Notes: generated by a model from the letters alone, not told the origin. Shown: positions 16,630-24,604, counted from the first letter of the stretch. The stretch: DNA of 64,000 bases from Aliiroseovarius marinus (GCF_004360145.1 NZ_SAIT01000011.1:1-64000), one strand, 5' to 3'. Numbers and translations are program-made.

Positions 16630-17631
16630 ATGATCAAGACACCGTATCTTCTGTTCCTGGGCGACGCGCCCGACCAACTGGCTGCTAAAGTGGCCATCGG
16701 CATCCGTGACTGGCGCCCTGAAAACGCCGTGGGTCAGTTCCGCATGGAAGGCTGTGGTGCCGATCTGGGGCTGACCGACATGACGTTGGCCGAAGCCAAA
16801 GCCGCTGGCGCGAAAACGCTGGTTGTTGGCGTGGCCAACCGTGGCGGCGTGATTTCCAAAGAGTGGAAGAAGGTGCTGGTCACAGCGCTTGAGGAAGGCT
16901 TCGACCTGGCCTCGGGCCTGCACAACCTGCTGCGCGACGAGCCTGATCTGGTTGCCGTGGCCGAAGCCACCGGACAAGAGCTGCACGACGTGCGCATCCC
17001 CGAGGTCGAGTACCCGATCGCCAACGGCAAGAAGCGCACCGGTAAGCGTTGTCTGGCCGTGGGCACCGACTGCTCGGTCGGCAAGATGTACACTGCGCTG
17101 TGCATGGACGCCGAAATGCGCAAGCGCGGCCTGAAGTCGACCTTCCGCGCCACCGGTCAGACCGGCATTCTGATCACCGGCGACGGCGTGCCACTGGACG
17201 CCGTGATTGCCGACTTCATGGCCGGTTCGGTTGAATGGCTGACCCCCGACAATGACGAAGACCACTGGGATCACATCGAGGGTCAGGGTTCGCTGTTCCA
17301 CGTGTCCTATTCGGGTGTGACCATGGCGTTGATCCACGGTGGCCAGCCGGATGCCTTGGTTCTGGCGCACGAGCCAACCCGCGAGCATATGCGCGGTCTG
17401 CCGGAGTACACCCAGCCGTCGCTGGAAGCGCTGCGCGAAACTGCGCTGAACTTGGCGAAGGTGGCAAACCCGGATTGTCAGGTGATCGGCATCTCGGTCA
17501 ACACGCAGCACATGTCGGATGACGACGCCAAGGCCTATCTGGCGAAGGTTGAAGCTGACATGGGCCTGCCCGCGACCGACCCGTTCCGCTATGGCGCGGG
17601 CAAGCTGGTGGATGCGCTGGAAGCGATCTGA
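16630..17631 (+). CDS. dgcN: DUF1611-family protein, probable D-glutamate N-acetyltransferase DgcN
   Basis: 333 aa. The N-terminal Rossmann-like part (YLLFLGDAPDQLAAKVAIGIRDW) is followed by a P-loop NTPase-like core with GTDCSVGK (residues 145-152) and then KMYTALCMDAEMR. Family members described in marine bacteria as DgcN acetylate D-glutamate, and their partner DgcA epimerises the product to N-acetyl-L-glutamate. The next gene here is exactly such an epimerase, which supports this assignment over a generic NAD-binding label. ATG 16630 follows AAAGGG; the long upstream open frame lies antisense to mcl1 and is spurious. Confidence 0.8.
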   Translation: MIKTPYLLFLGDAPDQLAAKVAIGIRDWRPENAVGQFRMEGCGADLGLTDMTLAEAKAAGAKTLVVGVANRGGVISKEWKKVLVTALEEGFDLASGLHNLLRDEPDLVAVAEATGQELHDVRIPEVEYPIANGKKRTGKRCLAVGTDCSVGKMYTALCMDAEMRKRGLKSTFRATGQTGILITGDGVPLDAVIADFMAGSVEWLTPDNDEDHWDHIEGQGSLFHVSYSGVTMALIHGGQPDALVLAHEPTREHMRGLPEYTQPSLEALRETALNLAKVANPDCQVIGISVNTQHMSDDDAKAYLAKVEADMGLPATDPFRYGAGKLVDALEAI

Positions 17632-17675
17632 TAGTTCGTTAGCGGCTCTCGTGGCTGGGGGCTCTGCCCCCAGAC

Positions 17676-17702
17676 CCCCGGGATATTTGTGACAAGAAAA
17701 AG
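17676..17702 (+). repeat. dispersed intergenic element, copy 3
   Basis: CCCCGGGATATTT followed by GTGACAAGAAAAAG, preceded by GGGGGCTCTGCCCCC. It matches the pair in the tctC-tctB gap and the copy near 36266-36290. It lies between the dgcN stop and the dgcA Shine-Dalgarno. Confidence 0.7.
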
Positions 17703-17713
17703 AGGGCAGGCGC

Positions 17714-18679
17714 GTGAAGATTTCCGTTACCCCTGATGTGTTCAAACTGGCGCAGGTGTTCACCATCTCGCGCGGGTCGCGGACCGAAGCGAAGGTTCTG
17801 ACCGTTCGGGTTCAGGATGGCGATCATGTGGGCTGGGGCGAATGCGTGCCCTATGCGCGCTATGACGAGAGGCTCGAGAGCGTGACGGACGAGATCATGG
17901 GCCTGCCAGCCGACATCACTCGCGCCGCGTTGTATGATCTGTTGCCTGCTGGGGCTGCTCGGAACGCTGTCGACTGCGCGCTGTGGGATCTGGAAGCAAA
18001 GCGCGCGGGCAAACGCGCGTGGGAGCTGGCCGGGCTGACCGCGCCGGGTCCCGAGATCACCGCCTATACGCTGTCTCTGGACGAACCGGCTGCGATGCAG
18101 GCGCAGGCCGCGAAGAACGCGCATCGTCCGCTGTTGAAGATCAAGCTTGGCACGCCGGACGATATGCCTCGGCTCGAGGCGGTTCGTGCTGGGGCGCCCA
18201 AATCGCGCATCATCGTTGACGCCAACGAAGGCTGGTCGGCCGAGGTCTATGCTGATCTGGCCCCGCATCTGGTGCGCTTGGGTGTCGATCTGGTCGAGCA
18301 GCCTTTGCCTGCGGGTGAAGATGATGCGCTGATCGGGATGGACCGCCCCGTGCCCGTCTGTGCCGACGAAAGCTGTCATGACCGCTCCAGCCTGCCCAAG
18401 CTGAAAGGCAAGTATGATGTGGTGAACATCAAGCTGGACAAGACCGGTGGTCTGACCGAGGCGTTGGCCCTGCGTGAGGCCGCCTTGGCCGAGGGCTATC
18501 AGGTGATGGTTGGCTGTATGGTCGGCTCGTCGCTGGCGATGGCACCCGCCACGCTGGTCGCGCAGGGGGCGATGGTCACCGATCTGGACGGCCCGCTGCT
18601 GCTGGCCGAGGACCGCGAGACGCCGCTTTTGTTCGACGATGCGGGCGTACACCCGCCCAGCGCCGCGCTTTGGGGCTGA
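17714..18679 (+). CDS. dgcA: enolase-superfamily dipeptide epimerase-like enzyme, probable N-acetyl-D-glutamate racemase DgcA
   Basis: 321 aa. The capping domain comes first, then the barrel with the muconate-lactonizing subgroup catalytic set: KIK (Lys142, Lys144), metal ligands Asp169 (VDANEGW), Glu195 (VEQPLP) and Asp218 (ADES), and the second-side lysine in NIKLDKTGG (about 238-246). This set fits 1,1-proton transfer, as in L-Ala-D/L-Glu epimerase. Beside dgcN the better reading is N-acetyl-D-glutamate racemase rather than muropeptide epimerase. It begins 82 bp after dgcN, separated by a dispersed repeat. Confidence 0.82.
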   Translation: MKISVTPDVFKLAQVFTISRGSRTEAKVLTVRVQDGDHVGWGECVPYARYDERLESVTDEIMGLPADITRAALYDLLPAGAARNAVDCALWDLEAKRAGKRAWELAGLTAPGPEITAYTLSLDEPAAMQAQAAKNAHRPLLKIKLGTPDDMPRLEAVRAGAPKSRIIVDANEGWSAEVYADLAPHLVRLGVDLVEQPLPAGEDDALIGMDRPVPVCADESCHDRSSLPKLKGKYDVVNIKLDKTGGLTEALALREAALAEGYQVMVGCMVGSSLAMAPATLVAQGAMVTDLDGPLLLAEDRETPLLFDDAGVHPPSAALWG

Positions 18680-18681
18680 TG

Positions 18682-19131
18682 TCAGCCACGTCCTGCAATC
18701 TGGGTCAGAAAGACGCCCACGCCCATGACCGCAATCCCGGCAATGCGCCAGAAGGTCAGCGGCGTGACATTTGCGCCGAACAGACCGAAATGGTCGATGG
18801 CGGCAGCGGCGATCAACTGTCCGATCAGCACAAAGAACACGGCATTGCCGACGCCAAAGCTGGGCGCGACCCATGTGATGGTCAGCACGTAAAACGCCAC
18901 AAGGCAGCCCGCGAAGAACAGGTGCGGCGGAGACCCCACCGCGCCTTTCAGCGACGCGCCGGACAAAAGGAACACAACGCCGGTGGTCAGAAATGCCACC
19001 ACGAACAGGATCAAACCCGCCGCAATCGGCGACCCCATCCGCTGGCCCAAAGCGGCGTTCAGCGCGGCCAGAACCGGAATGCCAATTCCGGCGGTCAACA
19101 TGATGGCGGCGGATTGCGTGGCGCTGGGCAT
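18682..19131 (-). CDS. DMT-superfamily (DUF606/YdcZ-type) membrane protein
   Basis: 149 aa with five hydrophobic helices (IMLTAGIGIPVLAALNAALGQ, AGLILFVVAFLTTGVVFLLSG, LFFAGCLVAFYVLTITWVAP, AVFFVLIGQLIAAAAIDHFGLFG, IAGIAVMGVGVFLTQIAG). This is half-size DMT/DUF606 architecture, which dimerises to form a transporter. The start is ATG 19131, with AAAGGAAA upstream. It is convergent with dgcA (2 bp between stops) and divergent from the D-amino-acid transaminase. The substrate is unknown; the context suggests an amino-acid-related solute. Confidence 0.8.
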   Translation of the reverse strand: MPSATQSAAIMLTAGIGIPVLAALNAALGQRMGSPIAAGLILFVVAFLTTGVVFLLSGASLKGAVGSPPHLFFAGCLVAFYVLTITWVAPSFGVGNAVFFVLIGQLIAAAAIDHFGLFGANVTPLTFWRIAGIAVMGVGVFLTQIAGRG

Positions 19132-19248
19132 GGGGTTTCCTTTGACTCTGGCGTCGGTATTTGTATCAACACCCCAAACAGGAAATGCCGCGCGGGTCAA
19201 ATGGCCCGCAGCGTCACATGCCCGAGCGTCACATGAAGGAGACCTGAC

Positions 19249-20103
19249 ATGACCCGCACCGTTTACGTGAACGGAGAATACCTGCCCGAGACCGAAGCCA
19301 GCGTCTCGATCTTTGACCGTGGTTTCCTGTTTGCGGACGCGGTGTACGAAGTGACCAGCGTTCTGAATGGCAAGCTGATTGATTTCGAAGGTCACGCCGT
19401 GCGCTTGGCCCGTTCGCTGAACGAGCTGGGGATGGAGAACCCGATCTCGAAAGAGGATCTGTTGGAAGTGCACCGCGAACTGGTGCGCGTGAACGAGATC
19501 GATGAGGGTCTGGTCTATCTGCAAATCTCGCGCGGCGCCGACAGCGACCGTGATTTCGTGTTCCCGGACCCCGAGAAGGTGAAGCCGACCGTGGTGCTGT
19601 TTACCCAGAACAAGCCGGGTTTGGCCGCGACCGTGAAGCCGATGAAAGTGATCTCGATCGAGGATATCCGCTGGGGTCGTCGCGACATCAAGACCGTACA
19701 GCTGCTGTACCCGTCGATGGGCAAGATGATGGCCAAGGCCGCCGGTGCCGACGATGCGTGGCTGATCGAAGATGGCTATGTGACCGAAGGCACCTCGAAC
19801 AACGTCTACATCGTGAAAGACGGCAAGATCATCACGCGCGGTCTGTCTAACGACATCCTGCACGGCATCACCCGTGCTGCCGTTCTGCGCTTCGCTGAAG
19901 AAGCCCAGATGGAGATTGAAGAGCGTAACTTCACCATCGAAGAAGCACAGAACGCCGATGAAGCTTTCTTTACCTCGGCCTCGGCTTTCGTGATGCCGGT
20001 TGTGGAAATCGACGGCCAAGCGCTGGGCGATGGCGCGCCGGGCAACGTGGCCCTGCGCCTGCGCGAGATTTATCTGGATGAGAGCCTGAAGAAGGCTGTG
20101 TAA
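19249..20103 (+). CDS. dat: D-amino-acid transaminase (PLP fold type IV)
   Basis: 284 aa branched-chain/D-AAT-family enzyme. SIFDRGFLFADAVYE is the N-terminal motif; the PLP lysine is expected at Lys148 in RRDIKTVQLL, the position equivalent to the catalytic Lys of Bacillus D-AAT; VTEGTSNNVYIV binds the cofactor phosphate. The lack of branched-chain-specific motifs and the overall resemblance to D-alanine transaminase favour D-amino acids. It would convert D-alanine plus 2-oxoglutarate to D-glutamate, the DgcN substrate. GAAGGAG precedes the ATG, and a terminator follows. Confidence 0.85.
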   Translation: MTRTVYVNGEYLPETEASVSIFDRGFLFADAVYEVTSVLNGKLIDFEGHAVRLARSLNELGMENPISKEDLLEVHRELVRVNEIDEGLVYLQISRGADSDRDFVFPDPEKVKPTVVLFTQNKPGLAATVKPMKVISIEDIRWGRRDIKTVQLLYPSMGKMMAKAAGADDAWLIEDGYVTEGTSNNVYIVKDGKIITRGLSNDILHGITRAAVLRFAEEAQMEIEERNFTIEEAQNADEAFFTSASAFVMPVVEIDGQALGDGAPGNVALRLREIYLDESLKKAV

Positions 20104-20123
20104 GCCACAGGCAAATGAAATCC

Positions 20124-20153
20124 GAAGGGGCTGCAGTCGCGGCCCCTTTTTCG
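20124..20153 (+). terminator. rho-independent terminator after dat
   Basis: AAGGGGC and GCCCCTT pair around an 11-nt loop with a T-run (CCTTTTTCG). Confidence 0.75.
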
Positions 20154-20171
20154 TTGCGAGTTGGCTCGGTT

Positions 20172-20837
20172 CTAAGCCAGTTGGCGCGCGGCGGTGGGTT
20201 CGAGGTTTAGGATAGCGGCCACTTCGTCAGCGAGCGCTCGTACTTCGTCTGCTGCGGGACCCGTCCTTTTGGCCTCAATCACACCTAGACCGCGGCCCAG
20301 TGCCTCGGCATAGATCACGCGGTGGGTAAGCGTGGATTGCAGCGATGTTGCCCCAAGTTCGACCACGGCGGCGGCGACTTGTTCGCCAACCCGCGTGCCG
20401 TTGCGGGTGCGGTTCATGACGACCTGGGTGGGCTTGCCCGCCCGGTCGGCCAAGTCCAGTACGTCGTTGGTGGCCCAAACATCGGCCTGACTGGCCGAGA
20501 CGGGGACCAACACCAAGTCCGACTCACTTAGCACCCAGCGCACGTCGCTGTCGGCTTTGGGGGGTGTGTCGATCAGGATGATGTCGGCCTGTTCTTTGAC
20601 CCCGCGAACGGCGCGCGAGATGCCATAGGCGGTCGCGGTTGCGAACTGAAGGTTGTCATCCTCGCCCAGAGATTCCTCGCGGATATCCAACCACTTACCA
20701 AGACTGCCTTGGGGGTCGGTGTCCAGCAGGGCCACGCTTTTGCCCTGCGACAGGAACGCGATTGCCAGGTTCGAGACGAGCGTTGTTTTGCCCGCGCCAC
20801 CTTTCTGCTGCGCCACGCAGATGATCCGACTGCTCAT
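20172..20837 (-). CDS. orphan ParA/MinD-family ATPase
   Basis: 221 aa. The deviant Walker A is QQKGGAGKTT (Lys12 and Lys17), with LLDTDPQGSLGKW as switch I and IILIDTPPKADS as Walker B. These small stand-alone ParA proteins position cargoes such as plasmids, chemoreceptor clusters or carboxysomes. No ParB or centromere-like gene is adjacent, so the cargo is unknown. GGAGG lies 7 nt before the ATG. It appears monocistronic. Confidence 0.88.
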   Translation of the reverse strand: MSSRIICVAQQKGGAGKTTLVSNLAIAFLSQGKSVALLDTDPQGSLGKWLDIREESLGEDDNLQFATATAYGISRAVRGVKEQADIILIDTPPKADSDVRWVLSESDLVLVPVSASQADVWATNDVLDLADRAGKPTQVVMNRTRNGTRVGEQVAAAVVELGATSLQSTLTHRVIYAEALGRGLGVIEAKRTGPAADEVRALADEVAAILNLEPTAARQLA

Positions 20838-20916
20838 TGGTCAAGCCTCCAAATGTCTTTTCTGCGGTGCAGCATACCACTTGGAAGGGATGAGCGATAG
20901 GATATATTGCAGGGAA

Positions 20917-20941
20917 GTTTCCGGGAAAATCACCCGGAAAC
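20917..20941 (-). terminator. stem-loop downstream of the DUF1244 operon
   Basis: GTTTCCGGG and CCCGGAAAC form a perfect 9-bp stem with a 7-nt loop. There is no T-run, so it may be a weak terminator or an mRNA 3' stabiliser. Confidence 0.45.
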
Positions 20942-20953
20942 CTCCGGTGATGC

Positions 20954-21268
20954 TTACTGCTTATCCGTCACGTTCTCCTTAAACGCCACTTCGAACGCGG
21001 CCTGCTTTTCGGGGCTGGCGTCGGTTTGATAGTTCGCCTTCCACTCGGCCATGGTCATGCCATAGAAGGCTTCGCGACCCTCGTCCTTCGACATCTCGAT
21101 GCCGCGTTCGTTGGCGGCTTCCTGATACCAGCGGGCAAGGCAGTTGCGGCAGAAGCCGGCAAGGTTCATCAGGTCGATGTTCTGGGCGTCGGTGCGGTCT
21201 TCCATCAGGTGCTTTTGCAGGCGGCGGAAAGCGGCGGCTTCGATCTCGATACGGGTCTGGTCGTCCAT
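20954..21268 (-). CDS. DUF1244-family protein
   Basis: 104 aa, predicted helical. The sequence DLMNLAGFCRNCLARWYQEAANERGI, with its paired Cys (FCRNC), is the hallmark of the DUF1244 family, which is conserved in proteobacteria without an assigned role. ATG 21268 is favoured because AAGGAG lies 8 nt upstream; a GTG nine bases earlier overlaps that signal. It is the third gene of an operon with N-formylglutamate amidohydrolase and a tautomerase-like protein. Confidence 0.82.
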   Translation of the reverse strand: MDDQTRIEIEAAAFRRLQKHLMEDRTDAQNIDLMNLAGFCRNCLARWYQEAANERGIEMSKDEGREAFYGMTMAEWKANYQTDASPEKQAAFEVAFKENVTDKQ

Positions 21269-21280
21269 GTGGGTCACTCC

Positions 21281-21616
21281 TTAGAGAACGTCTTTGGCAT
21301 AGGAAGGGCTGAGGTCTTCGACGTCAACGGATAGGTTGGCAATCTGCGGCAGATGGGTGCGCATGATGGCCACGATCAGCCCGGCAAGGTCGGATTTCAC
21401 GGCTTCCGAACGCCCGGGAAGAAGCGCGAATTGCGCGTGCGCAAAGCTTTGCGCCTCGGTGCCCAATACCGCATAGGCGACCGGAAGCGCCCGGATTTTG
21501 ATCGAGCTTGGATCGGGGATGGCGTCATGGGATGACAGCGCGTCAAGCAGCGCCTCGCACAGGGGTTGCATGCCCGTTTCGGCCTCGCCGGTATATTCGA
21601 TGCGGATATGCGGCAT
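21281..21616 (-). CDS. 5-carboxymethyl-2-hydroxymuconate isomerase-like tautomerase
   Basis: 111 aa, the size of CHMI (HpaF) proteins of the tautomerase superfamily. Pro follows Met (MPHIRIEY), supplying the N-terminal catalytic proline. The C-terminal EDLSPSYAK is family-like. There is no homoprotocatechuate pathway gene in the window, so the physiological substrate is uncertain. One nucleotide separates it from the upstream amidohydrolase stop. Confidence 0.78.
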   Translation of the reverse strand: MPHIRIEYTGEAETGMQPLCEALLDALSSHDAIPDPSSIKIRALPVAYAVLGTEAQSFAHAQFALLPGRSEAVKSDLAGLIVAIMRTHLPQIANLSVDVEDLSPSYAKDVL

Positions 21617-21617
21617 G

Positions 21618-22382
21618 TCAGAGCCCCGTTTCGGCCAGAGTTTCCATCAGCATCGGTGCGAGTCGTTCGGCCCAGGCGCGTTGCTGCTCTTCCGTTTCGA
21701 TCAGGTCGTTGCGGATCTCGATCAACACGTTGGGGCGCTTTTGTAGCACTGCGTGACGGTCGATGCTATCGCCATCCAGATGACCGCCGTAGGGTTCGTT
21801 CTCGCCGACGCACAGATCAGGCTCTTGCGCGAGCTTCGCGATCAGAGGTGTGGCAAGGCGGCTGTCTTTCTCGTGCAGAACCGCCACATGCCAAGGGCGC
21901 GGGTCGCGGCCGTTCAGCTGCGGCGTATAAGAGTGCATTGCCACGATCACTGTGTTGTCCTGACGGGCGGCCATATCGGCCAATGCATTGTGATAGGGGC
22001 GGTGGAACGCGTCCAGACGGCGGGCCTTCTCAGACGCATCCGCATGGCGGTTCGCGGGGATTACGGTGCCGTCATAGAGCTTCATCAGAAGCGTCGGATC
22101 ATCCTCGCCCCGGTTCGGGTCGATCACAAGGCGCGAAAAGTTGGATAGGATCGCAGGCGCGTCCAGAAGTTCGGCCAGATGGATGCTGACCCCAGCGGCG
22201 CCAACGTCATAGGCGATGTGGCGGTTCATATCTTCGGGCGCGATGCCCAGATCGCCGCCTCCGACGCAAGAGGGCACGGTGTTTGCAGCATGATCGCAGG
22301 TGATCAGCCAGCGCGAAGGCCGATCCGGCCCGTGAACGTGAAATGGAAGGTATGTCATGATGGTGTTGTTATTCTGATTCAT
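21618..22382 (-). CDS. N-formylglutamate amidohydrolase family protein
   Basis: About 254 aa. LITCDHAANTVP supplies a zinc-binding Asp-His pair, followed by AYDVGAAGVSIHLAELLDAP, IDPNRGEDDPTLL and VAMHSYTP. This is the HutG/FGase family, which releases formate from N-formyl-L-glutamate or hydrolyses related N-substituted amino acids. Start choice is uncertain: ATG 22382 has AAAGGGG unusually close, and TTG 22403 and ATG 22358 are alternatives. It heads the operon with the tautomerase and DUF1244 genes and is divergent from pyk. Confidence 0.8.
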   Translation of the reverse strand: MNQNNNTIMTYLPFHVHGPDRPSRWLITCDHAANTVPSCVGGGDLGIAPEDMNRHIAYDVGAAGVSIHLAELLDAPAILSNFSRLVIDPNRGEDDPTLLMKLYDGTVIPANRHADASEKARRLDAFHRPYHNALADMAARQDNTVIVAMHSYTPQLNGRDPRPWHVAVLHEKDSRLATPLIAKLAQEPDLCVGENEPYGGHLDGDSIDRHAVLQKRPNVLIEIRNDLIETEEQQRAWAERLAPMLMETLAETGL

Positions 22383-22407
22383 ATCCCCTTTAAGCGAGGT
22401 CAAAGCC

Positions 22408-22450
22408 GAGCGCTACATGTGAGCGCTAACATTTTGTTGTCAGCGCTAAC
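22408..22450 (+). promoter_or_regulatory. AGCGCTAAC repeats, LacI-family-type operators upstream of pyk
   Basis: AGCGCTAAC occurs at 22422-22430 and 22442-22450, exactly 20 bp apart, with a third partial copy (AGCGCTAC) at 22409-22416. The AGCGCT core is self-complementary, as in LacI/GalR operators. It lies between the divergent amidohydrolase and pyruvate kinase genes. A central-carbon LacI regulator of the CceR/PckR kind is a plausible binder, but I cannot confirm its consensus. Confidence 0.55.
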
Positions 22451-22519
22451 AAAATAGGGCATAGAGCGGCTAACCCCGCGTAAGAAATGCCCGTGCAAGA
22501 AAAGAAAGAGAGGTGCGCC

Positions 22520-23959
22520 GTGAGACGCCATCGTAATGTCAAGATCGTCGCAACACTTGGTCCGTCTTCCAGTGACTACGATACAATTCGTGCGCTGTTC
22601 GAGGCCGGGGCCGATGTCTTCCGCATGAATATGTCCCACGGCACCCATGACGAGCAGCGCGCGCGTCACGCCTTGGTGCGTCAGGTCGAGAAGGATCTGG
22701 ATCGCCCGATCGCGATTCTGGCCGACCTTCAGGGACCGAAGCTGCGCTGCGGTGTGTTCGCCGCGGGCGCTGCGGATATCGAAGAGGGGCAGGAGTTTCG
22801 TTTCGATCTGGACGAGACCCCCGGTGAAGGACACCGCGTCTGCCTGCCGCACCCCGAAATCTTTGAAGCGCTGAAGCCCGGATCGACCCTTCTGGTGAAT
22901 GACGGCAAGCTGCGCCTGAAGGTCAAGACCTGCGGCCCGGACTTTGCTGATTGCGAGGTCGAGGTTGGCGGAACGATCTCGGACCGCAAGGGCGTGAACG
23001 TGCCGGACGTGGTGCTGCCGCTGGCGGCGCTGTCCGACAAGGACCGCGCGGATTTGGAATTCGCCTGTCAGCTGGGTGTGGACTGGCTGGCGCTGAGCTT
23101 CGTACAGCGTCCCGAGGACGTGGAAGAGGCGCGCGATCTGGCCAAAGGGCGTGCCGCCGTGCTGTCGAAGATCGAAAAGCCCGCCGCCGTGGATGCCTTC
23201 GCCGAGATTCTGAAGGCCTCGGACGGGATCATGGTTGCCCGTGGCGATCTTGGGGTAGAGCTACCCGTGCACGCGGTGCCGCCGATCCAGAAGCGTTTGG
23301 TGCATGACTGCCGCCGCGCAGGGAAGCCGGTGATTGTTGCCACGCAGATGCTGGAAAGCATGATCGAAAGCCCGATGCCCACGCGGGCCGAGGTCTCGGA
23401 CGTTGCAAACGCGATTTATGACGGTGCGGATGCGGTGATGCTGTCGGCGGAAAGTGCCGCCGGCCAGTACCCGGTCGAGGCTGTGGCCACCATGAACGCC
23501 GTTGCGGTCGAGGTCGAAAGCGACGAGACCTATCTGGAACAGGTCGAGGCATCGCGCGTGGCGAGCCGCTCGGGCATCAACGACGCGATCGTCGCCGCCG
23601 CGCGTGAAATCGCGGAAACCACGGACATCAAGGCGATCTGCTGCTTTACCCAGTCGGGCACTACGGCGCTTTTGACCTCGCGGGAACGTCCCCGCGTGCC
23701 AATCATCGCGCTAACTCCGCTGCGCGGCACGGCCCGTCGTCTGTGCCTGTCCTGGGGCACCAACTGTTTCGTGACGGCTGGTGCGGTCGAACGCTTCAAA
23801 GCGGCCGTTGTGTCCGCAGCGCGCGCCGCCCGCAGCGCTGGTTTTGCCGAGGAAACCGACCAGATCGTTGTGACCGCTGGTGTGCCCTTCAACGTGCCCG
23901 GAACCACCAACATTCTGCGCGTAGCCCCTTGTGATGAAAGTATGATCTACGCAACCTGA
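22520..23959 (+). CDS. pyk: pyruvate kinase
   Basis: 479 aa, normal length. The barrel begins RRHRNVKIVATLGPSS; RMNMSHGTHDE, the K+/substrate region ILADLQGPKLR, FVQRPEDVEEARDL, SKIEKPAAVDAFAEIL, the active-site MVARGDLGVELP and KPVIVATQMLESMI are all present. A C-terminal allosteric-type domain follows. It converts PEP and ADP to pyruvate and ATP. GTG 22520 is preferred over ATG 22487 because GAGAGG is placed 6 nt upstream. The paired LacI-type repeats just upstream suggest carbon-source control. Confidence 0.95.
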   Translation: MRRHRNVKIVATLGPSSSDYDTIRALFEAGADVFRMNMSHGTHDEQRARHALVRQVEKDLDRPIAILADLQGPKLRCGVFAAGAADIEEGQEFRFDLDETPGEGHRVCLPHPEIFEALKPGSTLLVNDGKLRLKVKTCGPDFADCEVEVGGTISDRKGVNVPDVVLPLAALSDKDRADLEFACQLGVDWLALSFVQRPEDVEEARDLAKGRAAVLSKIEKPAAVDAFAEILKASDGIMVARGDLGVELPVHAVPPIQKRLVHDCRRAGKPVIVATQMLESMIESPMPTRAEVSDVANAIYDGADAVMLSAESAAGQYPVEAVATMNAVAVEVESDETYLEQVEASRVASRSGINDAIVAAAREIAETTDIKAICCFTQSGTTALLTSRERPRVPIIALTPLRGTARRLCLSWGTNCFVTAGAVERFKAAVVSAARAARSAGFAEETDQIVVTAGVPFNVPGTTNILRVAPCDESMIYAT

Positions 23960-24020
23960 CCGATCTGTGCTATCCTTGATGCAAGGGGCTCAAGGTGGTT
24001 TCATCGTTGGAGGTTATTGC

Positions 24021-24257
24021 GTGACCTATGATACCTTTTTCGTCGTCGGGCTTTTCATTTTGGTGTTGGCTGTGCCCGCAATCTTGGGCGCATTTCGGCG
24101 CGGAGAAGCCCCGCGCGTTCCGGCTATCTTGGTATTGATCGGCGGTGGGCTGATCGTTGTCGCAATCGGTGCGAAACCCAATGCCTATTCGATCAGTACG
24201 ATCCCGCAAGTCATCGACTCGGTGATTAGCCATTTTATTGCGTATTTGCGGACCTAA
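24021..24257 (+). CDS. small two-helix membrane protein, unrecognised
   Basis: 78 aa starting at GTG 24021 with GGAGG 7 nt upstream. It has two hydrophobic segments (FFVVGLFILVLAVPAILGAF and VPAILVLIGGGLIVVAIGA) joined by a basic loop (RRGEAPR), then an amphipathic tail. It lies 61 bp after pyk in the same direction and may be co-transcribed. Small proteins of this pattern are widespread in Rhodobacteraceae without a known role. Confidence 0.65.
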   Translation: MTYDTFFVVGLFILVLAVPAILGAFRRGEAPRVPAILVLIGGGLIVVAIGAKPNAYSISTIPQVIDSVISHFIAYLRT

Positions 24258-24286
24258 GTGACGGCCCATTTCCACGCAAAAAACGC

Positions 24287-24315
24287 TTGCGAGTCGGGCG
24301 ATCTGCCCCTATACG
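24287..24315 (+). promoter_or_regulatory. candidate promoter of rpmI-rplT
   Basis: TTGCGA (24287-24292) and TATACG (24310-24315) have 17-bp spacing and lie 75 bp before the rpmI start, leaving a leader of about 65 nt. Confidence 0.45.
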
Positions 24316-24389
24316 GCCAACTTCATGTGCGCGTGGGCTAGTGTGGCATGCCCGCCGTGCATCAACGTAACCTTTAATTGGAGACGAAA

Positions 24390-24590
24390 ATGCCCAAGAT
24401 GAAGACCAAATCGAGCGCCAAAAAGCGCTTCAAGGTAAGCGCGACCGGCAAGGTCCGCGCAGGTCAGGCCGGCAAACGCCACGGCATGATCAAACGTACC
24501 AACAAGTTCCTGCGTAACGCACGCGGCAACACCACCCTGTCCGCCCCCGACGCCAAGATCGTCAAGGGCTACATGCCCTACGACCGCTAA
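24390..24590 (+). CDS. rpmI: 50S ribosomal protein L35
   Basis: 66 aa, typical. [21 protein letters not shown] and the central [19 protein letters not shown] are diagnostic. ATG 24390 is chosen with GGAG 6 nt upstream rather than the in-frame ATG at 24378. It forms a pair with rplT; infC is not adjacent. Confidence 0.97.
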   Translation: MPKMKTKSSAKKRFKVSATGKVRAGQAGKRHGMIKRTNKFLRNARGNTTLSAPDAKIVKGYMPYDR

Positions 24591-24604
24591 GAGGAGATAC
24601 TAAT

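Noticed and set aside
16408-17766. 452-codon frame antisense to dgcN
   Set aside because: A shadow of dgcN codon bias; no plausible start signal or domain.
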